This document shows, piece after piece, positions 1-5,700 of a stretch of DNA of 6,610 bases. The notes below the pieces were generated by a model. It saw nothing but the letters and a program-made list of their open reading frames with translations. It was not told the origin of the DNA and ran no database searches. Numbering within the stretch: position 1 is the stretch's first letter; every line of letters starts with the position of its first letter. The stretch comes from Chthoniobacterales bacterium (GTDB taxonomy: Bacteria; Verrucomicrobiota; Verrucomicrobiia; Chthoniobacterales; UBA10450): assembly GCA_013695905.1 (NCBI GenBank), contig JACCZQ010000069.1, positions 1 to 6,610 of the forward strand, in the 5' to 3' direction. The translations under genes were made by a program, and so were the position numbers.

Positions 1-567
1 CACCAACCCCTCGGAGTAAAACTGACCGCGATCTCTCGCGAGTTGCAGCGTTTGTTGGGCGCGATCGAAATCCATGGCGCCAGCTTCATACATCCGGGTG
101 AAGAGCCAGATCGATCCAACCGCCGCGACGCGTTCTCTCTGTGCACAAAGTCTGATCTTGCGCTCGTCCGCGAGCAGCGCCTGCGCCTCGCCCAAGTCGA
201 TCAGCGTTCTCGCTAATGCGATCGCGGAACCGTCCACTGAGGGGCGTCCGCTGGCGACCTGCTCTGGGTGGATATACGCGGTGAACTCCATCGCCCGCTC
301 ATCTTGAACGGGGGTCAGCTCATGCAGAACCAAGAGGCCGCGTTGTGTCCAGCGGCCGAGCAACGTGGGTATGTCCGGCCGCTTTGCATCCGGCAACTTC
401 CTGTTGGCATTTGCGAGCGTCTCGCGCCATTCGTCCATTTCGGCCAAGGGAATGTGAACCTTGCTCAGGACCTCCGGCAGCAGCTCTAGGCATTCTCCGA
501 GTTGCGCGGCCACAATCGGGCCGGTATTCGCCACGACGAGGCGAACAGGCTTTACCTCTCCAGCCAT
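1..567 (-). CDS. PIN-domain protein (DUF3368/COG2405-like), probable VapC-type toxin; C-terminus cut by window edge
   Basis: The minus strand is open from an ATG at 567 to base 1 without a stop, giving 189 residues; the 3' end lies outside the window. The N-terminus reads V-V-A-N14-T-G-P-I followed by a leucine-rich helix and I-P-L-A-E43. Further on are D112-G-S-A-I-A-L-A and L-L-A-D134-E-R-K-I-R-L-C-A, then V-G-S and a helix. This is the order of conserved blocks in DUF3368 PIN proteins: (D/N)TSPL, vPxxVxxE, GExxAIxLA, LLDDxxxRxxA. PIN domains are Mg-dependent RNases and most small ones are toxins of toxin-antitoxin pairs. The first catalytic acid is Asn14 here, which I recall as common in this family; E43, D112 and D134 can supply the other acids. 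It overlaps the upstream small gene by 16 bases and has no visible Shine-Dalgarno, which suggests translational coupling. The ORF is certain, the PIN assignment probable, and the toxin role inferred. Confidence 0.82.
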   Translation of the reverse strand, partial: MAGEVKPVRLVVANTGPIVAAQLGECLELLPEVLSKVHIPLAEMDEWRETLANANRKLPDAKRPDIPTLLGRWTQRGLLVLHELTPVQDERAMEFTAYIHPEQVASGRPSVDGSAIALARTLIDLGEAQALLADERKIRLCAQRERVAAVGSIWLFTRMYEAGAMDFDRAQQTLQLARDRGQFYSEGLV

Positions 568-770
568 GCGGCGCGCAGCCGCGGATTGGTGGCTTCTTCC
601 GCCACCAACTCCTTAAACGAGCTGTCCTCCGTTAGCGGAGCCATGAGTTCCTCGACTGTCCGAAAGTGGTAGTCAGAGCTTGGGCGGGGGTGCATCTCTG
701 CCAACCGATCGAAGCGCTCGGCAGCGGCCAAGTCTTCGGCGAAAGGATAATCGATGATCTCGCGGCTCAC
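552..770 (-). CDS. Small acidic protein, probable antitoxin partner of the downstream PIN protein
   Basis: This 72-residue protein begins at a GTG (770) and overlaps the PIN gene by 16 bases. The same frame can be extended to an ATG at 827. I prefer the GTG for two reasons. Codons upstream of 770 have low third-position GC and rare AGA/CGA codons, while codons from 770 on have strongly GC-rich third positions. A promoter-like pair (-35 at 800-805, -10 at 777-782) also points to transcription starting at about 770, which would make the message leaderless. The protein is acidic (16 D/E against 9 K/R), with helical-looking stretches at about 11-26 and 38-60 and a C-terminal N-P-R-L-R-A-A-W-L-E-R. 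Small size, acidity, position and overlap fit an antitoxin. I do not recognise the family: it lacks an obvious AbrB, RHH or UPF0175 helix-turn-helix signature, UPF0175 being the usual partner of DUF3368 proteins. Function is inferred only from context. Confidence 0.6.
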   Translation of the reverse strand: MSREIIDYPFAEDLAAAERFDRLAEMHPRPSSDYHFRTVEELMAPLTEDSSFKELVAEEATNPRLRAAWLER

Positions 771-776
771 ACTTCT

Positions 777-805
777 ATGATACCGCGTCTGCGGAGATCG
801 TTCAA
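777..805 (-). promoter_or_regulatory. Candidate sigma70 promoter for the PIN module
   Basis: On the minus strand TTGAAC (805-800) and TATCAT (782-777) are separated by 17 bases. The -10 matches the consensus at 5 of 6 positions and the -35 at 4 of 6. Six bases separate the -10 from the GTG at 770, so the predicted start of transcription coincides with the start codon and the message would be leaderless. This is a prediction from pattern alone. Confidence 0.35.
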
Positions 806-827
806 CACTTCGCTCCCGTCTGAGCAT

Positions 828-1159
828 GCTACGCGCAATCTGGCTTGGCCACGGCGATATGCACGAAAAACGGTTTGGGATGCGCGGGTTCCATCGGGGC
901 GAAGCGAGTTGGGGTGCAGCTAAAAGTGTTCCCTCACAACTCCCTATTCAGCCAGCGCGCAGCGAAATTCAGAAATTCTGGAAAAAATACTGCTCGGTCT
1001 CACACAATTAGATTCCGGTCCAAAACCACGGCTATCCGACGCTTTCGGCGGTAAAGTTTACATTCCGGCCAAGCTGAGATGCATCGCCTACGAGGGCGAA
1101 TGCCGTGTAAGTTTACAAAATCGAGAACACACTACACTAGCTGCGTGTCCGGTACGCGA
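828..1159. other. Intergenic region without a recognisable gene; two operator-like palindromes
   Basis: No reading frame here looks coding on either strand: the short plus-strand frames have no ribosome binding site and resemble no family. The stretch separates the end of the ssb operon from the PIN module. It contains GTAAAGTTTAC (1051-1061) and TGTAAGTTTACA (1106-1117), which share AAGTTTACA and are both nearly palindromic, 55 bases apart. It also holds CAGAAATTCTG (970-980) beside a direct repeat of GAAATTC (964-970 and 972-978). These could be protein-binding sites, but nothing in the window identifies the protein. Confidence 0.5.
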
Positions 1160-1187
1160 AAACGGCGCCCCAAAAGAGGCGCCGTTT
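1160..1187 (-). terminator. Rho-independent terminator of the prs–ssb operon
   Basis: A perfect 10-bp stem pairs AAACGGCGCC (1160-1169) with GGCGCCGTTT (1178-1187) around an 8-base loop. Read on the minus strand, the stem ends in T residues and continues with T before CGCG. It lies 71 bases beyond the ssb stop. A smaller hairpin, CCTCGC-TAC-GCGAGG (1199-1213), precedes it without a T-tract. Confidence 0.8.
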
Positions 1188-1258
1188 CGGATATTTGCCC
1201 TCGCTACGCGAGGTATTTAGGGGTCAGAGAGAAACCGGAAGTCTCCGAACACGCCATT

Positions 1259-1732
1259 TCAGAACGGAATCTCGTCGTCGTCCGGCTCCGATGGAGGCGC
1301 TTTCGGAGGTGGAGCGCTGGAGCGGCTTTGGCTGCTGCTGCCGCCATAAGAACGACCGCCGCCACCACTAGATCCTTCGTCCCCTTCTCCACCGGTCGGA
1401 CGACTCCCGAGCAACTGCATCGTTTCGCCAATCACGCGCAGCTTGGAGCGTTTTTGTCCGCTCTGTTTGTCATCCCAGCTATCCAGTTGCAGCCGCCCTT
1501 CGATGAGCACCGGCCGTCCCTTCTTCAGGTATTCACCGGCGATTTCCGCGAGACGCGCCCACAGCACGACATCGACAAAGGTGACTTCTTCCCGCTTCTC
1601 GCCGCCCTCCAGGCTATACTGGCGATTCACCGCGAGGCCGAGATCGCAAACCGCACTGCCCTTCGGCGTATATCGCACCTCCGGGTCGCGTGTGAGGTTC
1701 CCGACAAGGATGACTTTGTTGAAGCTGGCCAT
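1259..1732 (-). CDS. ssb: Single-stranded DNA-binding protein SSB
   Basis: SSB binds single-stranded DNA during replication, recombination and repair and recruits partner proteins through its C-terminal tip. The 157-residue product has the full bacterial layout. The OB-fold spans about residues 1-109, beginning M-A-S-F-N-K-V-I-L-V-G-N-L-T-R-D-P-E, with the F-V-D-V-V-L-W core strand at 52-58 and Y-L-K-K-G-R-P-V-L-I-E-G-R at 68-80. A Gly/Ser/Pro-rich disordered linker covers about 110-149. The acidic tip is D-D-D-E-I-P-F (151-157), so the interaction peptide is intact. Bacterial SSBs of this type act as homotetramers with one OB-fold per subunit. The gene starts 18 bases after the rpsF stop with a weak ribosome binding site, so it is probably cotranscribed with rpsF. 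It is the last gene before a strong terminator; the rpsR that often follows ssb or rpsF is not here. Confidence 0.97.
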   Translation of the reverse strand: MASFNKVILVGNLTRDPEVRYTPKGSAVCDLGLAVNRQYSLEGGEKREEVTFVDVVLWARLAEIAGEYLKKGRPVLIEGRLQLDSWDDKQSGQKRSKLRVIGETMQLLGSRPTGGEGDEGSSGGGGRSYGGSSSQSRSSAPPPKAPPSEPDDDEIPF

Positions 1733-1750
1733 CCGTGTGTTTTAGCGAGG

Positions 1751-2080
1751 TTACTTCTCCGCTGCGACCTTTTTCGGCCGGACTTCCGCCTTCGGCTTCA
1801 GGCGCTGGTAGTGCTGGCGGTAAACTTCCGGATCGAGCTTGAACTTCGAGCGCAGCGTCGTGATCAGCTGCGAGTCGGCGTGGAAAATAAAGTTCACGTA
1901 GTGACCGGCATCGAGCTCGCCCGCCTGGTAGGAGAACTGCCGCTTGTCCATCTTCTGCACCTGTTCGATATCGGCGCCTTCCTTCTGGAATTCGCCCTCG
2001 AGACGATCGACGAGGTCCTTAACGGTGTCTTCTTTGCCCTGCGTATTGAGGACGAGCAATGCTTCGTAACGGTTCTTCAT
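1751..2080 (-). CDS. rpsF: 30S ribosomal protein bS6
   Basis: bS6 is a small-subunit platform protein that binds 16S rRNA as a heterodimer with bS18. The 109-residue product starts M-K-N-R-Y-E-A-L-L-V-L-N-T and has the ferredoxin-like alpha/beta fold expected of the family, with a helix at about 16-34, the strand G-H-Y-V-N-F-I-F-H-A (59-68) and the motif L-D-P-E-V-Y-R (82-88). A basic tail (94-109, R-L-K-P-K … K-K-V-A-A-E-K) follows. Its ATG overlaps the pth stop in an ATGA (2077-2080), indicating translational coupling, and ssb follows after 18 bases. Its usual partner gene rpsR is not in this cluster, so bS18 must be encoded elsewhere. Confidence 0.97.
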   Translation of the reverse strand: MKNRYEALLVLNTQGKEDTVKDLVDRLEGEFQKEGADIEQVQKMDKRQFSYQAGELDAGHYVNFIFHADSQLITTLRSKFKLDPEVYRQHYQRLKPKAEVRPKKVAAEK

Positions 2081-2652
2081 GTTTCCGGTTTTTGTTTACC
2101 CCGAACACTTTCGGGGTTGAACGTGTTCATCGCGGAAACGACGCCTTTGTCAATCGCCACTTTCACCGCCTCGGCCGCGAGCACGACGGTTTTCGTCACC
2201 GCCGGCATCTCTTCCTCGAAGAATTTTCCCAGCACCCAATCCACCGCGCCGGCCCCAGGTGGCGCTCCGATGCCAATCCGGAGCCGCGGGATTTCTTCCG
2301 TGCCGAAAGTGGTGATCACCGACTCCAGGCCATTGTGTCCGCCGGGGCTGCCTTTCAGGCGCAAACGAAGGCGTCCCAGCTCGAGCGCCAGCTCATCGAG
2401 GACGATCAGCATTTCGGCCGGCGCGATCTTGTAGAACTGCGCCACCGCCAGCGACGGTCCGCCGCTGCGGTTCATATAAGTCATCGGCTTGACCAGCAGT
2501 ACCTGCTCAGCCTTCGCCCAATACGCACCCCACTTGGCGGAACGTTGCCATTCGACCCGGGCGTCGGCCGCGAGCTGATCCAGGACCGCAAAGCCGATAT
2601 TGTGACGCGTCCGCTCGTACTCGGCGCCCGGATTACCGAGGCCGACCACCAT
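2077..2652 (-). CDS. pth: Peptidyl-tRNA hydrolase
   Basis: Pth cleaves the ester bond of peptidyl-tRNA released from stalled ribosomes, recycling tRNA in the cytoplasm. Numbered from the ATG at 2652, the 191-residue product shows G-L-G-N7-P-G, T-R-H17-N-I-G-F with the catalytic histidine, K-P-M-T-Y-M-N61-R-S-G, the L-D86-E-L segment with the conserved acid, and G-S-P-G-G-H-N107-G-L. These match E. coli N10, H20, N68, D93 and N114, so the active site is complete. The frame extends upstream to a GTG at 2682 (201 residues). I chose the ATG because GGGAG (2660-2664) lies 7 bases upstream of it and because M-V-V-G-L-G-N-P-G is the usual family N-terminus. The stop overlaps the rpsF start by 4 bases. 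The rplY–pth neighbourhood is common in bacteria. Confidence 0.95.
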   Translation of the reverse strand: MVVGLGNPGAEYERTRHNIGFAVLDQLAADARVEWQRSAKWGAYWAKAEQVLLVKPMTYMNRSGGPSLAVAQFYKIAPAEMLIVLDELALELGRLRLRLKGSPGGHNGLESVITTFGTEEIPRLRIGIGAPPGAGAVDWVLGKFFEEEMPAVTKTVVLAAEAVKVAIDKGVVSAMNTFNPESVRGKQKPET

Positions 2653-2659
2653 CCGGGTG

Positions 2660-2664
2660 CTCCC
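2660..2664 (-). promoter_or_regulatory. Shine-Dalgarno of pth
   Basis: GGGAG on the minus strand, 7 bases before the ATG at 2652. It decides that start over the in-frame GTG at 2682, which has no comparable site. Confidence 0.6.
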
Positions 2665-2714
2665 GGCAGGTTCCGCCTCCACGACTTGTCAGGCGCAGCG
2701 AAGCAGGCCGCAGC

Positions 2715-3383
2715 CTACTTCTTGTCCTTCGCGCCCGCTCCTGCGTCGGTGTCTTCCTTCTTCTCCTTGATCACTTCCGGTGCCGCCGGAGCCGTGGCTG
2801 CGACCGCCGGAGTTTCCTCGACTGTCGGAGCGAGGACGGAGAAGGCCGTGAGATCCGGCGGGACGCGCGTGGTCACACCCTCAGGCAGAGGGAGCTCGCG
2901 AACGTGGATCGCGTCGCCGACGTTCAGCGCCGAGACATCGACGCTGATCACATCCGGCAGATCGCGCGGCTTACATTCGATCGAAAGCGAGCGCAGGCTC
3001 TGCTCGAGCAGACCGCCAAAGTTCTTCACGCCGTTCGCGGTGCCGATCGGCTCCAGCGGCACGTCGGCTTCGATCATCTCATCCATCGAGACGGCATGGA
3101 AATCGATATGCAGAACATCGCCACCGATCGGCGAATGCTGCACCTCCTGCACCAGGGCCAGGCGATTCCCGCTGCCGGCGATCTCCAGCTCCACGAGAAT
3201 GTTTTCGCCGGAGGCGTGGCTGAGGATGGCGTTGATCTCGCGGCGGGAGACCTGCAGCGCCTCGGGTTTATCCTTGGAACCGTAGATGACAGCAGGCACA
3301 GCTCCGGTGGCTTTGATTTTGCGAACGGCGGAACGCCCGAGCCCGGTGCGGCGTTCAGCGGTGAGTTTTACTTGTTTGGCCAT
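2715..3383 (-). CDS. rplY: 50S ribosomal protein bL25, long CTC (general stress protein) form
   Basis: bL25 binds 5S rRNA in the large subunit. The 222-residue product is the two-domain form and not the ~94-residue E. coli type. Residues 1 to about 95 are the RNA-binding domain, with R-R-T-G-L-G-R-S-A-V-R-K (11-22), G-A-V-P-A-V-I-Y-G (27-35), and Q-H-S-P-I-G-G-D-V-L-H-I-D-F (82-95). About 96-187 form the C-terminal beta domain, including I-G-T-A-N-G-V-K-N-F-G-G (113-124) and L-P-L-P-E-G-V (164-170). The last ~35 residues are an Ala/Pro/Glu/Lys low-complexity tail, probably disordered. It starts 9 bases after the prs stop, so the two are almost certainly cotranscribed, as in many bacteria. Its own ribosome binding site is weak, suggesting coupling to prs translation. 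Confidence 0.96.
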   Translation of the reverse strand: MAKQVKLTAERRTGLGRSAVRKIKATGAVPAVIYGSKDKPEALQVSRREINAILSHASGENILVELEIAGSGNRLALVQEVQHSPIGGDVLHIDFHAVSMDEMIEADVPLEPIGTANGVKNFGGLLEQSLRSLSIECKPRDLPDVISVDVSALNVGDAIHVRELPLPEGVTTRVPPDLTAFSVLAPTVEETPAVAATAPAAPEVIKEKKEDTDAGAGAKDKK

Positions 3384-3392
3384 GGTGAAGTC

Positions 3393-4352
3393 TTACTTGC
3401 TGCTGTTTTCGATCTTGAACAGCGACGAAACGGATTCGTCATTATGAATCCGCTTGATGCCTTCGCCGAGAAGCTCGGAGACGCAAAGCACAGTGGTCTT
3501 AAATCCCTCCACCGTGCGCACAGGCGTGCTGTTGGTCGTAATTAATTCCTCAATCACGGAGTTTTGCAAACGGGGAATGGCAAGATCCACCAGCACCGCG
3601 TGGGCGACGCCGGCGTAGATGTCGAGCGCGCCGTGATTCTTCAGCATGCGGGCGGCGGAGGTGAGTGTCCCCGCCGTCTCGGTCAAATCATCGACCAGAA
3701 GCACGTCGCAGCCTTCCACTTCACCGATCATGTAGAGAGCCTCGGTCTCGGTGGCAGTCTTCCGCTGCTTCGCCACGATCGCGATATTCGCATTCAGCGC
3801 CTGCCCGTAGGCCGACGCCATTTTGAGGCCGCCGAGATCCGGCGATACCACGACCGTCTTCCGGGTCAGCCGCTCGCGCAGGTACTTAATCAACACCGGC
3901 ATCGAGTAGAGGTGATCCACCGGGATATCGAAAAATCCCTGCACCTGCTGCGCATGAAGATCCATCGTCAGCACGCGATGCACACCGGCCGCCACGAGCA
4001 GATTCGCCACCAGCTTCGCGGTAATCGGCACCCGCGGCTGATCCTTCCGATCCTGCCGCGCGTAGCCGAAAAACGGAATCACCGCGGTGATGCGATCCGC
4101 ACTCGCCCGCCGCGCCGCATCCACCATGATGAGCAGCTCCATGAGGTGCTGATTGGTCGGCGGCGAAGTCGGCTGGATGATGAAAACATCGCGCCCGCGG
4201 ATGTTTTCCTCGATGCGGACGTAGGTCTCGCCGTCCGGGAAGGAGCTGATCGTCGCCTGCCCGAGCGGCTGTCCGATTGCCGCGCAAATGCGTTGCGCGA
4301 GCTCCCGGTTGGCCGAGCCGCTGAAGATCTTCATCTCGGGTTGAGCGTGCAT
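3393..4352 (-). CDS. prs: Ribose-phosphate pyrophosphokinase (PRPP synthetase), class I
   Basis: The enzyme converts ribose 5-phosphate and ATP to PRPP and AMP, feeding purine, pyrimidine, NAD, histidine and tryptophan synthesis. The 319-residue product is full length. It shows K-I-F-S-G-S-A-N (8-15), F-P-D-G-E (38-42), the R-Q-D-R-K-D segment (99-104), D-L-H-A-Q-Q-V-Q-G-F-F (131-141), S-P-D-L-G-G (170-175) and the PRPP-binding loop V-D-D-L-T-E-T-A-G-T (220-229). The flexible catalytic loop reads A-K195-Q-R197 where D-K-R-R is usual; the catalytic Lys and second Arg are kept. The G-G-L-K-M-A-S segment also differs from the common G-G-V-x-R-A. Neither ATG (4352, or 4334 giving M-K-I-F-S-G as the family usually begins) has a clear Shine-Dalgarno, so the start may be six codons inward. 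It is the first gene of the operon leading into rplY, pth, rpsF and ssb. Confidence 0.97.
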   Translation of the reverse strand: MHAQPEMKIFSGSANRELAQRICAAIGQPLGQATISSFPDGETYVRIEENIRGRDVFIIQPTSPPTNQHLMELLIMVDAARRASADRITAVIPFFGYARQDRKDQPRVPITAKLVANLLVAAGVHRVLTMDLHAQQVQGFFDIPVDHLYSMPVLIKYLRERLTRKTVVVSPDLGGLKMASAYGQALNANIAIVAKQRKTATETEALYMIGEVEGCDVLLVDDLTETAGTLTSAARMLKNHGALDIYAGVAHAVLVDLAIPRLQNSVIEELITTNSTPVRTVEGFKTTVLCVSELLGEGIKRIHNDESVSSLFKIENSSK

Positions 4353-4372
4353 ATAGATAAGAGAGGGGCGCT

Positions 4373-4402
4373 AACTTAGGAGTGCGCGCGCGGGCTTGGC
4401 AA
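4373..4402 (-). promoter_or_regulatory. Weak candidate promoter of the prs operon
   Basis: TTGCCA (4402-4397, 5 of 6 to the -35 consensus) is followed after 18 bases by TAAGTT (4378-4373, 3 of 6). The operon needs a promoter between the terminator at 4501-4526 and the prs start, and this is the best pair I can see there. The -10 match is poor. Confidence 0.22.
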
Positions 4403-4500
4403 TCGCTGATTGGGCGGGAATACGCGCAATTTTCGTTCTCGCTTCCTCATCGCCGCCGCGGATCGATTTCTCCGCTCCGGCGCTTCGCGCGAAACGCAAA

Positions 4501-4526
4501 CGGGGGCGGCATTTCTGCCGCCCCCG
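4501..4526 (-). terminator. Rho-independent terminator of the PEP-CTERM-like gene
   Basis: An 11-bp perfect, almost all-GC stem pairs 4501-4511 with 4516-4526 around a TTTC loop. On the minus strand it is followed by TTTGCGTTT. It begins 28 bases after the stop at 4554 and insulates prs from the gene upstream. Confidence 0.8.
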
Positions 4527-4553
4527 CCAAACAATGGAGATAAACTTGCAGTC

Positions 4554-5318
4554 TTACGCAGTCAGCTGCGCAGCGCGCCGGCGGCGCAGGATTTGCGTCG
4601 AGAGCACCGCCACCATCAACCCGATGATCGGGAAGAAGGAGCTGAGCTCAGGAGTTGACACGATGCCCTGGGCGATCGCGGTCTCTTCGAAGCCGCCCTG
4701 GCTCGAGTCGGCGCCACCCCAGCGCTGATACATGTAAACGTAGTCGGTCGATTGCGCACCAGCGAAGAACTCCACGGGGATGTAGAACTGGATGTCAGAT
4801 TGGCCGCTACCGCTGTTGCGATCGTCGTAGAGGACGCTGTTGTTGCCGAGATCGTAGCGGAGCTGCCCAAGCGGACCGTTGAAGAAGCCGTTGGCGTCCG
4901 TCAAAAGGCTGTACTGAGTCGTCGGGGAAGTCCAGATGCGGAGCGCATCGAGGCTGATCATCGACTGGTTGGGCGAGTTCGGCTCGTTGATATCCACGAC
5001 GAAACCGAAGTAATTAACGCCACCGAAGTTGGTGATCCGGAGGTCCGACAACCGGATCTCATGGTTCCACTGCGGCTCACGCTTGGTGTCGAAGTTGCCG
5101 GTGTTGCTGTTGTAGCCCTGCTGCATCGGCGAGTTCTGCATGGACAGGAACGGGTTGAAAACACCCGTGCCGGTCGGTTGCCGAAAGTCGGTGGTGAAGA
5201 TGGCGCCATTGATGGTGCCGGTGTTGGTGGTGCGGAGGTCGAGGACGGCTGCGGGAGCGTTGGCTGCGAGCAGGGTGACAGCGCCGAGGGCGGCGATGAG
5301 GAAGTTGCGTTTGATCAC
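4554..5318 (-). CDS. Exported protein with PEP-CTERM-like sorting/anchor signal, function unknown
   Basis: A 254-residue protein starts at GTG 5318, where AGGAG lies 8 bases upstream (5327-5331) and the product begins with a classic signal peptide: M-I-K-R-N, a hydrophobic run at about 6-20, and A-P-A-A near residue 24. The frame is open upstream to 5567, but that extension has no signal peptide and runs through an inverted-repeat region. The mature part is rich in Asn, Gly, Ser and aromatics and looks like a beta-rich extracellular domain, with F-G-F-V-V-D-I-N-E-P-N (104-114), I-S-L-D-A-L-R-I-W-T-S (121-131) and G-G-F-E-E-T (208-213). This pattern resembles hypothetical PEP-CTERM proteins from memory. 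The tail is T-P-E-L-S-S-F-F-P (222-230), a hydrophobic segment (231-244) and R-R-R-R (245-248). This tripartite signal is handled by exosortase in PEP-CTERM systems. No catalytic motif is visible, and a cell-surface or exopolysaccharide-linked role is inference. Confidence 0.9.
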   Translation of the reverse strand: MIKRNFLIAALGAVTLLAANAPAAVLDLRTTNTGTINGAIFTTDFRQPTGTGVFNPFLSMQNSPMQQGYNSNTGNFDTKREPQWNHEIRLSDLRITNFGGVNYFGFVVDINEPNSPNQSMISLDALRIWTSPTTQYSLLTDANGFFNGPLGQLRYDLGNNSVLYDDRNSGSGQSDIQFYIPVEFFAGAQSTDYVYMYQRWGGADSSQGGFEETAIAQGIVSTPELSSFFPIIGLMVAVLSTQILRRRRAAQLTA

Positions 5319-5326
5319 GATGTTTT

Positions 5327-5331
5327 CTCCT
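5327..5331 (-). promoter_or_regulatory. Shine-Dalgarno fixing the GTG start at 5318
   Basis: AGGAG on the minus strand, 8 bases before GTG 5318-5316. It supports the short form with an N-terminal signal peptide over the longer open frame. Confidence 0.8.
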
Positions 5332-5546
5332 GAGTCTGGTGCGGTGGTTAGTGCTTCTGGCGATATCCGCGAATCAACAATCAACCGCGGCGATTTCTTA
5401 TGATTTCCATATTTGTCATAATTGATTCTCACCGTCAATAACATTTCGCATGCCTGCCGGACCCCTTTTTCTCTCGGGGCCTCGTTTGTACCGGGTGATA
5501 CCTCTCTAAGGCAGAAAAACTGATAACGTTCTTCGCTCGGAACGGC

Positions 5547-5610
5547 CCTTGGCACGCCCGTAATCACGCCTCCGCGCGGGAGCGCGCTTCAAGCACTGCC
5601 TATGCCAAGG
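5547..5610. repeat. 64-bp inverted repeat with inner GNRA-loop hairpin
   Basis: The perfect 8-bp outer arms are CCTTGGCA at 5547-5554 and TGCCAAGG at 5603-5610. Inside, a 5-bp GC hairpin (5573-5577 with 5582-5586) closes on the tetraloop GGGA. It has no T-tract on either side, so it is not an intrinsic terminator. Confidence 0.6.
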
Positions 5611-5667
5611 CGCTAAAAACTTTTAGGCTCTACCGCAGAATCCGCAGAGAGTTGCTGCTCCGTCCCT

Positions 5668-5700
5668 CAGCGGGGCCGACTCCGGCCGCCTCGCCCGCTG
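5668..5700. repeat. 33-bp inverted repeat, branched or bulged stem
   Basis: The outer arms CAGCGG (5668-5673) and CCGCTG (5695-5700) stack on an inner stem GGCCG (5674-5678) with CGGCC (5683-5687) and loop ACTC, leaving a 7-base bulge at 5688-5694. No T-tract follows, so a terminator is unlikely. Confidence 0.5.

Noticed and set aside
826..1054. Short plus-strand frames in the 828-1159 gap
   Set aside because: They overlap each other in different frames and have no ribosome binding site or coding-like composition.
1079..2434. Long plus-strand open frame (451 residues)
   Set aside because: It lies antisense to ssb, rpsF and part of pth, which are unmistakable. Its Arg/Ala/Leu-rich composition is what the complement of GC-rich genes gives.
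2059..3285. Long plus-strand open frame (408 residues)
   Set aside because: Antisense to pth and rplY, with no family resemblance and no ribosome binding site.
3564..4379. Plus-strand open frame (271 residues)
   Set aside because: Shadow of prs: His/Arg-rich, no recognisable domain.
5319..5567. N-terminal extension of the PEP-CTERM-like gene to 5567
   Set aside because: The extension has no ribosome binding site, would bury the signal peptide inside the protein, and runs through an inverted repeat.
5460..5700. 6S RNA, riboswitch or tRNA in the structured gap
   Set aside because: I could not find a long closing stem with a central bubble, a recognisable aptamer core, or a tRNA cloverleaf with A and B boxes.
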